A stretch of 64,000 bases of DNA. Origin: Litorimonas sp965205225. GTDB lineage: Bacteria > Pseudomonadota > Alphaproteobacteria > Caulobacterales > Maricaulaceae. Below are positions 40,601-46,390 of this stretch, piece after piece. The stretch lies in NCBI GenBank assembly GCA_965205225.1, contig CBDBFZ010000003.1, forward strand, positions 620,001 through 684,000. The letters are read 5' to 3'. Below the pieces are notes generated by a model. It saw nothing but the letters and a program-made list of their open reading frames with translations, ran no database searches and had not been told where the DNA came from. Numbering within the stretch: position 1 is the stretch's first letter; every line of letters starts with the position of its first letter. The translations under genes were made by a program, and so were the position numbers.

Positions 40601-43600
40601 CGCCCAGAAAGCCTGAAAAGTTGTCGGTAAATGCGATGTCGAAAAAATTGTCCACACCTGTGCCGACAATCGCGAATGTTATCGTTTGGCTGCCGCCCGC
40701 TGAAACCGGGCTCGTCCTGAAAGACTTGGTGAACGACAACGGCGTGGCGAAGGCCGGCACGACACTCAGCGTGGCGGTGGCGGGCGTACTGGTGCCCAGG
40801 GATGAAGTCAGGCTCTCGGTCGGGTTGGTATAGGATCCGGTAACCGACGAGGTCACATTGACGGAGAGCGTGCAGGTCTCGCCCGCGGCCAGATCACCAT
40901 CCGTGAAGGTCAGTGCCGTGTCGCCCGCACCCGGGTTGAACGTGCCGCCACAGCTGGTCTGCGCACTGGGGACGGCCGCCACAACCATATCGGCCGGCAG
41001 CGTGTCGGCCAGCAACACTTCTGTTGCCGCGATTGCCGCGCCATTGCTTAAGGTATAGCTCAGTGTCGAGATGCCGCCCTGGGCGATTGTCGAAGGCGTA
41101 AACGCCATGGCGGCGCTCAGCGGAGCCTCGTTGACCGTCAGGGTCGCCGAGGCACCCGGCGCATCATCCGGCAGATCGGAAGTCAGGGTGCCGGATATGT
41201 TCTCCAGCGTGCCGGCCCGCAGCGCCTGCACGTCAACGGAAATGGTGCAGCTTGCCCCGGCGGTGACGCCGCCGCCAGAATAGCCGACTGAGGTTCCACC
41301 CGCCGCGGTCGAGATGGTGCCGCCTGTGCAGCTGGTCTGCATATCGGGATCGGGGGCTACAACCATGCCGTCCGGGAAATTATCGTTGAAGGCGAGCGAT
41401 CCCACCTCGATCAGGTTGGCCGTATTGTTGATGGTGAAGGTCAGCGTCGAGACACCGCCCGGATCGATCGTCGCCGGGGAGAAGACCTTGGCAAAGCCCG
41501 GCGCATCGGCTGGAGTGATATTGAGCGTCGTCGAGGCGGCGGTCGCCGTGGCGAGGTTCGACGTCAGGTTGACGTCCGGGCTGGTCAGTGTGCCCGCCGC
41601 GATGGCACGCACCGACACCCGGAGCTCGCAGGTGGCACCTGCGGCCAGCGCGCCGCCCGTCAAGGTCAGGGTCGTAGCGCCGGCAACCGGGTTGAACGTG
41701 CCACCGCAGCTATTGTCAGTGCCGGGTGTGTCTGCAACCGAAACCCACGCAGGCAGGGAGTCGTCAAATGCCATATCCGTGATGGCGATCAGGTTGGCCA
41801 TATTATCGACCGTGAAGACGATCTGCGTTTCCCCGCCCTGCCGGATCGTATCCGGGGAGAAGACCCTGGCAAAGCCCGGCGCCCCGGCCGCATTGACACT
41901 CAGCGTCGCGGTGGCGGGCGTGCTGGTGCCCAGCGCCGAGGTCACGCTTTCCGTCTCGTTCGGATAGCTTCCCGCAACCGACGAGGTCACATCGACGGAA
42001 ATCGTGCAGATACTGTCCGCGGCAAGCGATCCACCCGAATAGACGATCGACGCGGTTTCGATAGGGTCGGGGTTTTCGGTCGTCAGGCTGCCGCCGGTGC
42101 AGGTCGTGCGTGCATCCGGTACGTCCGCCACAACCACATTGGCGGGCAACATGTCTAACAGCGAAATCGGCGTCGCCCCTTCGACCCCCGTACGGTTTTC
42201 TAGGGTATAGGTCAGCTTGGAAATACCGCCCGGGTCGATTTCCGGAGGATCAAACGCCATCGTGACAAGCAGCGGAACCTCGTTGATCGTCAGGGTCGCT
42301 TCGGCGCCCGGCGTGCTGACAGGCAGATCCGAGGTCAGCATGCCCGATACATTCCGCTGCGCGCCGACCAACCCCGCAGCCTGCACGTCAACGGAAATGG
42401 TGCAGCTTGCGCCGGCCGCGACGCTGCCGCCGGAATAGCCGACTGAGGTTCCACCCGCCGCGGCCGAGATGGTGCCGCCTGTGCAGCTGGTCTGCATATC
42501 GGGATCGGGGGCCACAATCATGCCGTCCGGGAAATTATCGTTGAAGGCGAGCGATCCCACCTCGATCAGGTTGGCCGTATTGTTGACCGTAAACGTCAGC
42601 GTCGAGACCCTGCCCGGATCGATCGTGGCGGGCGAAAACGCCTTGGCAAAGCCCAGCGCCCCGGCCGCATTGACACTCAGCGTCGCGGTGGCGGGCGTGC
42701 TGGTGCCCAGCGCCGAGGTCACGCTTTCCGTCTCGTTTGGATAGCTTCCCGCAACCGACGAGGTCACATCGACGGAAATCGTGCAGATACTGTCCGCGGC
42801 AAGCGATCCACCCGAATAGACGATCGACGCGGTTTCGATAGGGTCGGGGTTTTCGGTCGTCAGGCTGCCGCCGGCGCAGGTCGTGCGTGCATCCGGTACG
42901 TCCGCCACAACCACATTGGCGGGCAACATGTCTAACAGCGAAATCGGCGTCGCCCCTTCGACCCCCGTACGGTTTTCTAGGGTATAGGTCAGCTTGGAAA
43001 TACCGCCCGGGTCGATTTCCGGAGGATCAAACGCCATCGTGACAAGCAGCGGAACCTCGTTGATCGTCAGGGTCGCTTCGGCGCCCGGCGTGCTGACAGG
43101 CAGATCCGAGGTCAGCATGCCCGATACATTCCGCTGCGCGCCGACCAACCCCGCAGCCTGCACGTCAACGGAAATGGTGCAGCTTGCGCCGGCCGCGACG
43201 CCGCCGCCAGAATAGCCGACTGAGGCTCCACCCGCCGCGGCCGAGATAGTGCCGCCTGTGCAGCTGGTCTGCATATCGGGATCGGGGGCCACAATCATGC
43301 CGTCCGGGAAATTATCGTTGAAGGCGAGCGATCCCACCTCGATCAAGTTGGCCGTATTGTTGACCGTAAACGTCAGCGTCGAGACCCTGCCCGGATCGAC
43401 CGTCGCCGGGGAAAACGTCTTGGTGAAACCCGGCGCGTCTACGACCGTCAGCGTGGCTTCGGCGGGCGGGCTGTTGCCATGCGACGATGAAGTAATAAAC
43501 TCCGTGACGTCCGGGTAACTTCCCGGTACCGCGGAGGTCACATCGACGGAAGCCGTACATTCGTCGATGATCGTTGAAGACGCACTACTTTCGTCAAGGG

Positions 43601-44750
43601 GGGCGGCTAATGTGATCTCGTCATTGCCTGCTTCGGCAAAAATGTTAAAAAAGTTAAAGTCGAAATTTGGGCAGGTCGTTTCCGCATTCGGTTGTGCTGC
43701 CACTACGACACCGGAGGGCAGCACGTCACGCAGGAAAGTCCTAATCACAGGGACTGACGTGTCGTTACGCAGGCGATAGGTCAGCTTCGACACGCCGCCG
43801 GGCGTGATCCTCGCCGGCGAGAACGCCATCGAGACCGATAGCGGGACAGCGGTGATCGACAAGAATGCACGGGCGCCCGGCGCGGGGGCGGCCAGATCCG
43901 AGGTCAACTCGCCCGATACGGATTCAATAACCCCGTTCGAGAACTGTCGGCCCTGCACGTCCAGGGAGAGCGTGCAGGTCTGCCCGGCGGCAACGCGGCC
44001 GCCGGAGAACTGAACTGTAGATATACTATTTACCGCGTCAAAGGCGATTGATCCGTCGCCGCAGGTGGTCGACACATTGGGGATGGGGGCCGGGAACAGG
44101 CCTAACGGAAAATCATCGAGAAACGCAAGCGCACCCAAAGCGACCTCGTTGCGGGAATTGTCGATCGTGTAGGTCAGCCTGCTGAGTGTGCCCAGAGGGA
44201 CTGTGCCCGGCGAAAACACCTTGGTGAAGCCCGGCGCGTCCAGTCGTGGTCGTACGGACATAGTCGCGCGCGCGGGGCCGACGGTGGCGATACTCGAGGT
44301 CAGATTCGACGTGGAGGCGAAGAAGAGGCCCCCCTCGGATTCGGTTCCACGCACCGACACCGATATCTCGCATGTGGCACGGGCGCCGACGCGGCCGCCG
44401 GAGAAGATGATCGCCGTGCCGCCCGCCGAGGCCGACAGCGTGCCGCCGCAGCTGTTGTCCACATTGGGCGGATCGGCCAAGACCAAAGTGGTCGTGGTAG
44501 CATTGAAGGGATTCGACGAATTGGCAATCGAATGGATAAAGGCAAGATCGGTCACATCGGTATCGTTGCCGGAATTGTCGATCGTGTGGGTCAGCGTCGA
44601 AACTTCGCCATAATAGATTGTCTGCGGCGAAAACGCCATCGAGAAGGACAGCTCTGCACCGCTATTCTGTGCGAAAACCGGTGAGGCCTTGAATATGGCG
44701 AACCCCGCCAAGAGACAGGCCATAATGAATGATCTGATGAAAACCCGCAT
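25617..44750 (-). CDS. giant exported repeat protein, ~45 DUF7933-type modules plus DUF11
   Basis: At 6,377 residues (over 600 kDa) this single uninterrupted frame starts with a Sec signal peptide (residues 1-27, ending SPVFA). About 45 modules of ~126 residues follow, each with an opening like GFAKVFSPATIDPGG or AMAFTPSTIAQGG and two conserved cysteines. Two classical DUF11 modules sit in the first third (39550-40310). After the array come one more DUF11-like domain, an SdrD B/carboxypeptidase-regulatory type domain (GRVFHDRNGNGYQD) and a helical, charged C-terminus (VKDNDLLLRLTYALSANET). No LPXTG or RTX tail is seen. It is presumably an elongated surface fibre or adhesin; export across the outer membrane may involve the barrel protein encoded next. 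Sequence alone cannot show its ligand. Confidence 0.85.
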   Translation of the reverse strand: MRVFIRSFIMACLLAGFAIFKASPVFAQNSGAELSFSMAFSPQTIYYGEVSTLTHTIDNSGNDTDVTDLAFIHSIANSSNPFNATTTTLVLADPPNVDNSCGGTLSASAGGTAIIFSGGRVGARATCEISVSVRGTESEGGLFFASTSNLTSSIATVGPARATMSVRPRLDAPGFTKVFSPGTVPLGTLSRLTYTIDNSRNEVALGALAFLDDFPLGLFPAPIPNVSTTCGDGSIAFDAVNSISTVQFSGGRVAAGQTCTLSLDVQGRQFSNGVIESVSGELTSDLAAPAPGARAFLSITAVPLSVSMAFSPARITPGGVSKLTYRLRNDTSVPVIRTFLRDVLPSGVVVAAQPNAETTCPNFDFNFFNIFAEAGNDEITLAAPLDESSASSTIIDECTASVDVTSAVPGSYPDVTEFITSSSHGNSPPAEATLTVVDAPGFTKTFSPATVDPGRVSTLTFTVNNTANLIEVGSLAFNDNFPDGMIVAPDPDMQTSCTGGTISAAAGGASVGYSGGGVAAGASCTISVDVQAAGLVGAQRNVSGMLTSDLPVSTPGAEATLTINEVPLLVTMAFDPPEIDPGGISKLTYTLENRTGVEGATPISLLDMLPANVVVADVPDARTTCAGGSLTTENPDPIETASIVYSGGSLAADSICTISVDVTSSVAGSYPNETESVTSALGTSTPATATLSVNAAGALGFAKAFSPATIDPGRVSTLTFTVNNTANLIEVGSLAFNDNFPDGMIVAPDPDMQTSCTGGTISAAAGGTSVGYSGGSVAAGASCTISVDVQAAGLVGAQRNVSGMLTSDLPVSTPGAEATLTINEVPLLVTMAFDPPEIDPGGISKLTYTLENRTGVEGATPISLLDMLPANVVVADVPDARTTCTGGSLTTENPDPIETASIVYSGGSLAADSICTISVDVTSSVAGSYPNETESVTSALGTSTPATATLSVNAAGAPGFARVFSPDTIRQGGETQIVFTVDNMANLIAITDMAFDDSLPAWVSVADTPGTDNSCGGTFNPVAGATTLTLTGGALAAGATCELRVSVRAIAAGTLTSPDVNLTSNLATATAASTTLNITPADAPGFAKVFSPATIDPGGVSTLTFTINNTANLIEVGSLAFNDNFPDGMVVAPDPDMQTSCTGGTISTAAGGTSVGYSGGGVTAGASCTISVDVQALRAGTLENISGTLTSDLPDDAPGASATLTVNEAPLSAAMAFTPSTIAQGGISTLSYTLSNGAAIAATEVLLADTLPADMVVAAVPSAQTSCGGTFNPGAGDTALTFTDGDLAAGETCTLSVNVTSSVTGSYTNPTESLTSSLGTSTPATATLSVVPAFATPLSFTKSFRTSPVSAGGSQTITFAIVGTGVDNFFDIAFTDNFSGFLGGVIPTVTSLPSSGFCGFGSIASTSVSAGELILSVRGAMLTGNSSCTFDVEFTIPADLPPGDYTNTTSGLSALQGLVESQPVNSPPASDTMTVSGPTADLAVIVTDAIDPIVPGTNQVYTVQVTNNGPWDAPSVVGTFTLPAGTTFVSTSGCAEDPDGVPTCALGGIAASDSADYTVTAIIDTSTTGTITASAMAVSTTTGPTVVDDNSANDTGSEDTEVTPVADISVTKDDGLTSVDAGGTVTYDIVVSNNGPSADPAVLLTDTFPDGLTCTYTSVAASGASGNTATGADDLSETLALPVGGEVVYTATCMVDGSASGTLSNTATVEGSLTDPDNDNNSATDGDTVVNPPVAPGFAKAFSPATIDPGSLSTLTFTINNAANAINVEALAFNDNFPDGMIVAPDPDTQTSCTGGTISAAAGGASVGYSGGGVTAGASCTISVDVQAAGLVGPLENISGELTSDLPDDAPGARATLTVNEAPLSAAMAFTPSTIAQGGISTLSYTLSNGAAIAATEMSLADTLPADMVVAAVPSAQTSCGGTFNPGAGDTALTFTDGDLAAGETCTLSVNVTSSVTGSYTNPTESLTSSLGTSTPATATLSVNAAGAPGFAKVFSPDTIRQGGETQIVFTVDNMANLIAITDMAFDDSLPAGVSVADTPGTDNSCGGTFNPVAGATTLTLTGGALAAGATCELRVSVRAIAAGTLTSPDVNLTSNLATATAASTTLDITAADAPGFAKVFSPATIDPGGVSTLTFTINNTANLIEVGSLAFNDNFPDGMIVAPDPDMQTSCTGGTISAAAGGTSVGYSGGGVAAGASCTISVDVQAAGLVGPLENISGELTSDLPDDAPGARATLTVNEAPLSAAMAFTPTTIAQGGISTLSYTLSNGAAIAATEMSLADTLPADMVVAAVPSAQTSCGGTFNPGAGDTALTFTDGDLAAGETCTLSVNVTSSVTGSYTNPTESLTSSLGTSTPATATLSVNAAGAPGFAKVFSPDTIRQGGETQIVFTVDNMANLIAITDMAFDDSLPAGASVADTPGTDNSCGGTFNPVAGATTLTLTGGALAAGATCELRVSVRAIAAGTLTSPDVNLTSNLATATAASTTLDITPADAPGFAKVFSPATIDPGGVSTLTFTINNTANLIEVGSLAFNDNFPDGMIVAPDPDMQTSCTGGTISAAAGGTSVGYSGGGVAAGASCTISVDVQAAGLVGPLENISGTLTSDLPGDAPGARATLTVNEAPLSAAMAFTPTTIAQGGISTLSYTLSNGAAIAATEVSLTDTLPADMVVADVPDARTTCTGGTLSAAAGGNTIAFADGALAASGECTISVNVTSSVAGSYTNPTESLTSSLGTSTPATATLSVNAADALGFAKVFSPDMIRQGEETQIVFTVDNTANAIAITDMAFDDSLPAGVSVADTPGTDNSCGGTFSPVAGATTLTFTGGALAAGAICELRVSVRAIEAGTLTSPDVNLTSNLATATAASTTLDITAADAPGFAKVFSPATIDPGGVSTLTFTINNAANAINVEALAFNDNFPDGMIVAPDPDMQTSCTGGTISAAAGGASVGYSGGGVTAGASCTISVDVQAAGLVGPLENISGALTSDLPDDAPGARATLTVNEAPLSAAMAFTPTTIAQGGISTLSYTLSNGAAIAATEVSLADTLPADMVVAAVPSAQTSCGGTFNPGAGDTALTFTDGDLAAGETCTLSVNVTSPVTGSYTNPTESLTSSLGTSTPATATLTVTAADAPGFAKAFSPATIDPGSLSTLTFTINNAANAINVEALAFNDNFPDGMIVAPDPDTQTSCTGGTISAAAGGTSVGYSGGGVTAGASCTISVDVQAAGLVGPLENISGELTSDLPDDAPGARATLTVNEAPLSAAMAFTPTIIAQGGISTLSYTLSNGAAIAATEVSLTDTLPADMVVADVPDARTTCTGGTLSAAAGDTALTFTDGDLAAGETCTLSVNVTSSVTGSYTNPTESLTSSLGTSTPATATLTVTAADAPGFAKAFSPATIDPGGVSTLTFTIDNAANLIEVGSLAFNDNFPDGMIVAPDPDTQTSCTGGTISAAAGGTSVSYSGGGVAAGASCTISVDVQAAGLVGPLENISGELTSDLPDDAPGARATLTVNEAPLSAAMAFTPTTIAQGGISTLSYTLSNGAAIAATEVSLTDTLPADVVVADVPSAQTSCGGTFNPGAGDTALTFTDGDLAAGETCTLSVDVTSSVTGSYTNPTESLTSSLGTSTPATATLSVTAADAPGFAKAFSPATIDPGGVSTLTFTINNTANLIEVGSLAFNDNFPDGMIVAPDPDMQTSCTGGTISAAAGGTSVGYSGGGVAAGASCTISVDVQALRAGTLENISGTLTSDLPDDAPGARATLTVNEAPLSAAMAFTPSTIAQGGISTLSYTLSNGAAIAATEVLLADTLPADMVVAAVPSAQTSCGGTFNPGAGDTALTFTDGDLAAGETCTLSVNVTSSVTGSYTNPTESLTSSLGTSTPATATLSVNAAGAPGFARVFSPDTIRQGGETQIVFTVDNMANLIAITDMAFDDSLPAGVSVADTPGTDNSCGGTFNPVAGATTLTLTGGALAAGATCELRVSVRAIAVGTLTSPDVNLTSNLATATAASTTLDITAADAPGFAKVFSPATIDPGGVSTLTFTINNAANLIEVGSLAFNDNFPDGMAVAPDPDTQTSCTGGTISAAAGGASVGYSGGGVTAGASCTISVDVQAAGLVGPLENISGTLTSDLPGDAPGARATLTVNEAPLSAAMAFTPTTIAQGGISTLSYTLSNGAAIAATEVSLTDTLPADVVVADVPSAQTSCGGTFNPGAGDTALTFTDGDLAAGETCTLSVNVTSSVTGSYTNPTESLTSSLGTSTPATATLSVNAAGAPGFAKVFSPDTIRQGGETQIVFTVDNMANLIAITDMAFDDSLPAGASVADTPGTDNSCGGTFNPVAGATTLTLTGGALAAGATCELRVSVRAIAAGTLTSPDVNLTSNLATATAASTTLDITPADAPGFAKVFSPATIDPGGVSTLTFTINNTANLIEVGSLAFNDNFPDGMIVAPDPDMQTSCTGGTISAAAGGTSVGYSGGGVAAGASCTISVDVQALRAGTLENISGTLTSDLPDDAPGARATLTVNEAPLSAAMAFTPSTIAQGGISTLSYTLSNGAAIAATEVLLADTLPADMVVAAVPSAQTSCGGTFNPGAGDTALTFTDGDLAAGETCTLSVNVTSSVTGSYTNPTESLTSSLGTSTPATATLSVNAAGAPGFAKVFSPDTIRQGGETQIVFTVDNMANLIAITDMAFDDSLPAGVSVADTPGTDNSCGGTFNPVAGATTLTLTGGALAAGATCELRVSVRAIAAGTLTSPDVNLTSNLATATAASTTLDITAADAPGFAKVFSPATIDPGGVSTLTFTINNAANLIEVGSLAFNDNFPDGMAVAPDPDMQTSCTGGTISAAAGGASVGYSGGGVTAGASCTISVDVQAAGLVGPLENISGTLTSDLPGDAPGARATLTVNEAPLSAAMAFTPTTIAQGGISTLSYTLSNGAAIAATEVSLTDTLPADVVVADVPSAQTSCGGTFNPGAGDTALTFTDGDLAAGETCTLSVDVTSSVTGSYTNPTESLTSSLGTSTPATATLSVTAADAPGFAKAFSPATINPGGVSTLTFTINNAANAVNVEALAFNDNFPDGMIVAPDPDTQTSCTGGTISAAAGGASVGYSGGGVTAGASCTISVDVQAAGLVGPLENISGELTSDLPDDAPGARATLTVNEAPLSAAMAFTPSTIDQGGISTLSYTLSNGAAIAAAEVSLTDTLPADMVVADVPSAQTSCGGTLTAAAGDTALTFTDGDLAAGETCTLSVDVTSPVTGSYTNPTESLTSSLGTSTPATATLTVTAADAPGFAKVFSPATIDPGGVSTLTFTINNTANLIEVGSLAFNDNFPDGMIVAPDPDMQTSCTGGTISAAAGGTSVGYSGGGVTAGASCTISVDVQAAGLVGSLENISGTLTSDLPDDAPGAHATLTVNEAPLSAAMAFTPSTIDQGGISTLSYTLSNGAAIAATEVSLTDTLPADVVVADVPDARTTCTGGTLTAAAGGNTIAFADGALAASGDCTISVNVTSSVTGSYTNPTESLTSSLGTSTPATATLTVTAADAPGFAKAFSPATINPGGVSTLTFTIDNAANLIEVGSLAFNDNFPDGMIVAPDPDMQTSCTGGTISAAAGGTSVSYSGGGVAAGASCTISVDVQAVGLVGSLENISGTLTSDLPDDAPGAHATLTVNEAPLSAAMAFTPSTIDQGGISTLSYTLSNGAAIAATEVSLTDTLPADVVVADVPDARTTCTGGTLTAAAGGNTIAFADGALAASGDCTISVDVTSSVAGSYTNPTESLTSSLGTSTPATATLTVTAADAPGFAKAFSPATINPGGVSTLTFTIDNAANLIEVGSLAFNDNFPDGMIVAPDPDTQTSCTGGTISAAAGGTSVSYSGGGVAAGASCTISVDVQAVGLVGSLENISGTLTSDLPDDAPGAHATLTVNEAPLSAAMAFTPSTIDQGGISTLSYTLSNGAAIAAAEVSLTDTLPADMVVADVPSAQTSCGGTLTAAAGGSDVSWSGGTLAAGETCTLSVDVTSPVTGSYTNPTESLTSSLGTSTPATATLSVNAAEARAFKTADRRNAVFGEMVNFVMSFTNQSDVMITNGRIVDLLPSGMIYTPGSARVAGTPIEPLVDGQRLEWRSDLASGKTIEVRIAARVIRTGQFGTLTNRTFLENRFGRTVSNVAEADVRIDPEHILDCSDIIGRVFHDRNGNGYQDGSGAGSLGDPVIEDRKLSDVSKREDITETGLPSVRLVTPDGILITTDEFGRYSLPCASLPHKIGSNFMLKLDTRTLPPGFRVTTENPRVVRLTAGKIAKMNFGVRQSQIVDIDLTAQAFTDTKATPEAGLTKVIDNLIDRVKDNDLLLRLTYALSANETSVLARARLQAIEDLIRTRWREQGTGILAIEKTIAKTR
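26650..43450 (-). repeat. homogenised array of ~380-bp coding repeats
   Basis: Three module classes recur. Class A opens PGFAKVFSPATIDPGG, class B opens PLSAAMAFTPSTIAQGG, and class C opens PGFAKVFSPDTIRQGG. They form A-B units of 759-762 bp and A-B-C units of 1,134-1,137 bp. For example, equivalent points fall at 26971, 27733, 28495, 30013, 31150, 32284, 33421, 34177, 34939, 35698, 36838, 37975 and 39112. Stretches hundreds of bases long, such as around 30937-31540 and 33208-33810, appear identical or nearly so. The first modules (43450-44650) are more diverged. Confidence 0.9.
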
Positions 44751-44759
44751 TGCTCAGTT

Positions 44760-45581
44760 ATGGGTCTAACAGATAACCCGATGGCGATGCGGTCTTGCGT
44801 ACACCGGGGTCTTGGTATTTATCTTGCCCATAATTATCATTCCTATTTTTCCAAAACTGCACACCTCGAAGAATGGGGTTTGGGAGTCAAAGTTGAGACG
44901 AATTTTACCGGTGATGCAAGCATTTTCGGATCAATCATTCAAAATTCTTTGCCGAAACGCTATGACTGGTTGGAACGGTGGTTGAGGGCTGAAGAGCTCG
45001 ATGCTGACGACATGATGGCGATCCTTCGGGAGGTCGCCGTGAGTGGGGACGTTGCTAGTTTGAGCGACTTTGATCGCGATACCTTGGCACGCTTCGCCTA
45101 CAAAGGCAAGGTGCGCCAACTTCTCAAGAACGTCATCGTCAGCAGGAACGATCTTAAGATCTATCTCTGTCGAAAGGAATTGGAAGAACACACCGTGCTT
45201 TCAGAACACTCACATCGTCAGACGAGTGATAGAGAAAGCTTCTGCATCCATGCTCCTATGACCATCCGAAGGCGTGGTCAGGAGATGCGGATGATACTGA
45301 GCGCCTACAAACAATCTGTGTCTAATTCAGGCGAGGCTCTGATCGTGCTGGTCGCACGGGCGGTTCTATTGCGAGAGCAGTTGGAAACTGGTGCAATTGC
45401 ATCAATCCGAGACTTTGCAGAGGCCCACGGCATGCATCATAGTGATGCGAAGAAGCTTGTGTTTCTGGGGTATCTGGCCCCGAGCATAGGTGAGGACATT
45501 CTCGATGGTCTTCAGCCAGAAGAGCTCACCGCTAAGGACTTGCATCGCATGACAGCTCTGCCGCTTTGCTGGGAGCAATAG
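44760..45581 (+). pseudogene. C-terminal remnant of a large serine recombinase
   Basis: The 273-codon frame lacks the N-terminal catalytic domain with its Ser nucleophile. It resembles the C-terminal half of recombinase-family proteins: a helical, coiled region (RAEELDADDMMAILREV, LLKNVIVSRNDLKIYL), then the characteristic MTIRRRGQEMRMIL and FAEAHGMHHSDAKKLVFLGY. It ends LAPSIGEDILDGLQPEELTA, TALPLCWEQ. It starts nine bases from the divergent start codon of the giant repeat gene, so the join cuts the recombinase and places the giant gene's promoter inside recombinase-derived DNA. It is probably inactive, though a short DNA-binding product cannot be excluded. Confidence 0.75.
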
Positions 45582-45830
45582 CGAGCACGTCTCGGTTTCC
45601 ATTAGCCATCGATTCTGCCAACCAAGCGGACTCTGAAATCGGGCCGAGAGACCGGGTAAGATATCTCGGTAGAATTGGCTGGAAATCCCGTCTCTCTGGA
45701 ACTTGGATCCGTCTCACAAAGCGCTAACCCAAGGAAACTAAGCACTTATTCCGAGTCTAGGGAGAGTATGGTGTCGACCTGAGAGAGGGCTGGTGGTGGG
45801 TGCAGTCTCCACCGAAGCCATATCTGCCCA

Positions 45831-46010
45831 TTTTCCCTGTTTAACAGAGAATTTACAGAGAATTTACAGGGAATTATTGTGTTTTGGGGGTCACAAGTCG
45901 CTTATATGGCTCAGAACTCCAGTGATGGCGGCGTTTGGGCGGCAACTTCCCTAGAATGATAACAGGGAAATTGCTACAGCTAACAGGGAAGATGAAATTC
46001 CCATCGGGCT
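45831..46010. repeat. short ACAGGGAA-type repeats in a gene-free stretch
   Basis: TTCCCTGT is followed by ACAGAGAATTT, ACAGAGAATTT and ACAGGGAATTA in tandem. Further copies (TAACAGGGAAATT, TAACAGGGAAGAT) occur near 45960-45990. The motif forms inverted pairs. The whole stretch 45582-46354 contains no credible gene. Similar repeats occur behind recombinase genes in other alphaproteobacteria (from memory, unchecked). Confidence 0.55.
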
Positions 46011-46148
46011 ATAGTTCTGAGCTATAGCGATATGAAACCGACCGCTTTACTCTAATCCCAAACAACGATCAGTCGAACCAAACGCCTCAGAACTGCCAAG
46101 CTCTGGCTTAACGATTGGATCATATAACTGGCTCTGGCCAGTGTCATG

Positions 46149-46190
46149 GATCGGTGTTCGGCGATCGGTGTTCGGCGATCGGTGTTCGGC
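46149..46190. repeat. three perfect 14-bp tandem repeats
   Basis: The unit GATCGGTGTTCGGC occurs three times head to tail, at 46149-46162, 46163-46176 and 46177-46190, in non-coding DNA upstream of the GST-like gene. It may be a slippage product or clustered binding sites. Confidence 0.9.
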
Positions 46191-46354
46191 GCGTTGGGAC
46201 CATTTTTGCAGTGCAGGTCCGAATTGTCTCCTAGGTCGCAGACCTAAATAGACTTCGCTGCTCTGGAAAGCGCAGTGCTTTACAATTGACAATGGCTCTG
46301 AAACTTCATCCCTATTGCTCAAAGGGTTGCCTGCGCTTCCGGCTTCTCATGGTA

Positions 46355-46373
46355 ATTGACATTATAAGTGCCA
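46355..46373 (+). promoter_or_regulatory. 19-bp imperfect palindrome over a -35 box
   Basis: TTGACATTATAAGTGCCAA lies 17 bases before the GST-like start codon. It is identical at 16 of 19 positions to the site at 63759-63777. Its first six bases are a consensus -35 box, and TAGCGA follows at a 17-base spacing. The dyad (TTGrCA...TGyCAA) is typical of a dimeric repressor's operator. Confidence 0.6.
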
Positions 46374-46390
46374 AAAGCTAGCGACTGAGG

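Noticed and set aside
26770..43520. Dozens of plus-strand ORFs of 60-217 codons opposite the giant gene, with their own repeated pattern
   Set aside because: They repeat in step with the minus-strand modules and have shadow-like composition (Val/Ala/Ser/Pro-rich). They are explained by GC-rich antisense reading of the repeat array.
46047..46322. Minus-strand ORF of 91 codons in the gene-free stretch
   Set aside because: It runs through the three 14-bp tandem repeats, has no ribosome-binding site and no natural-looking composition.
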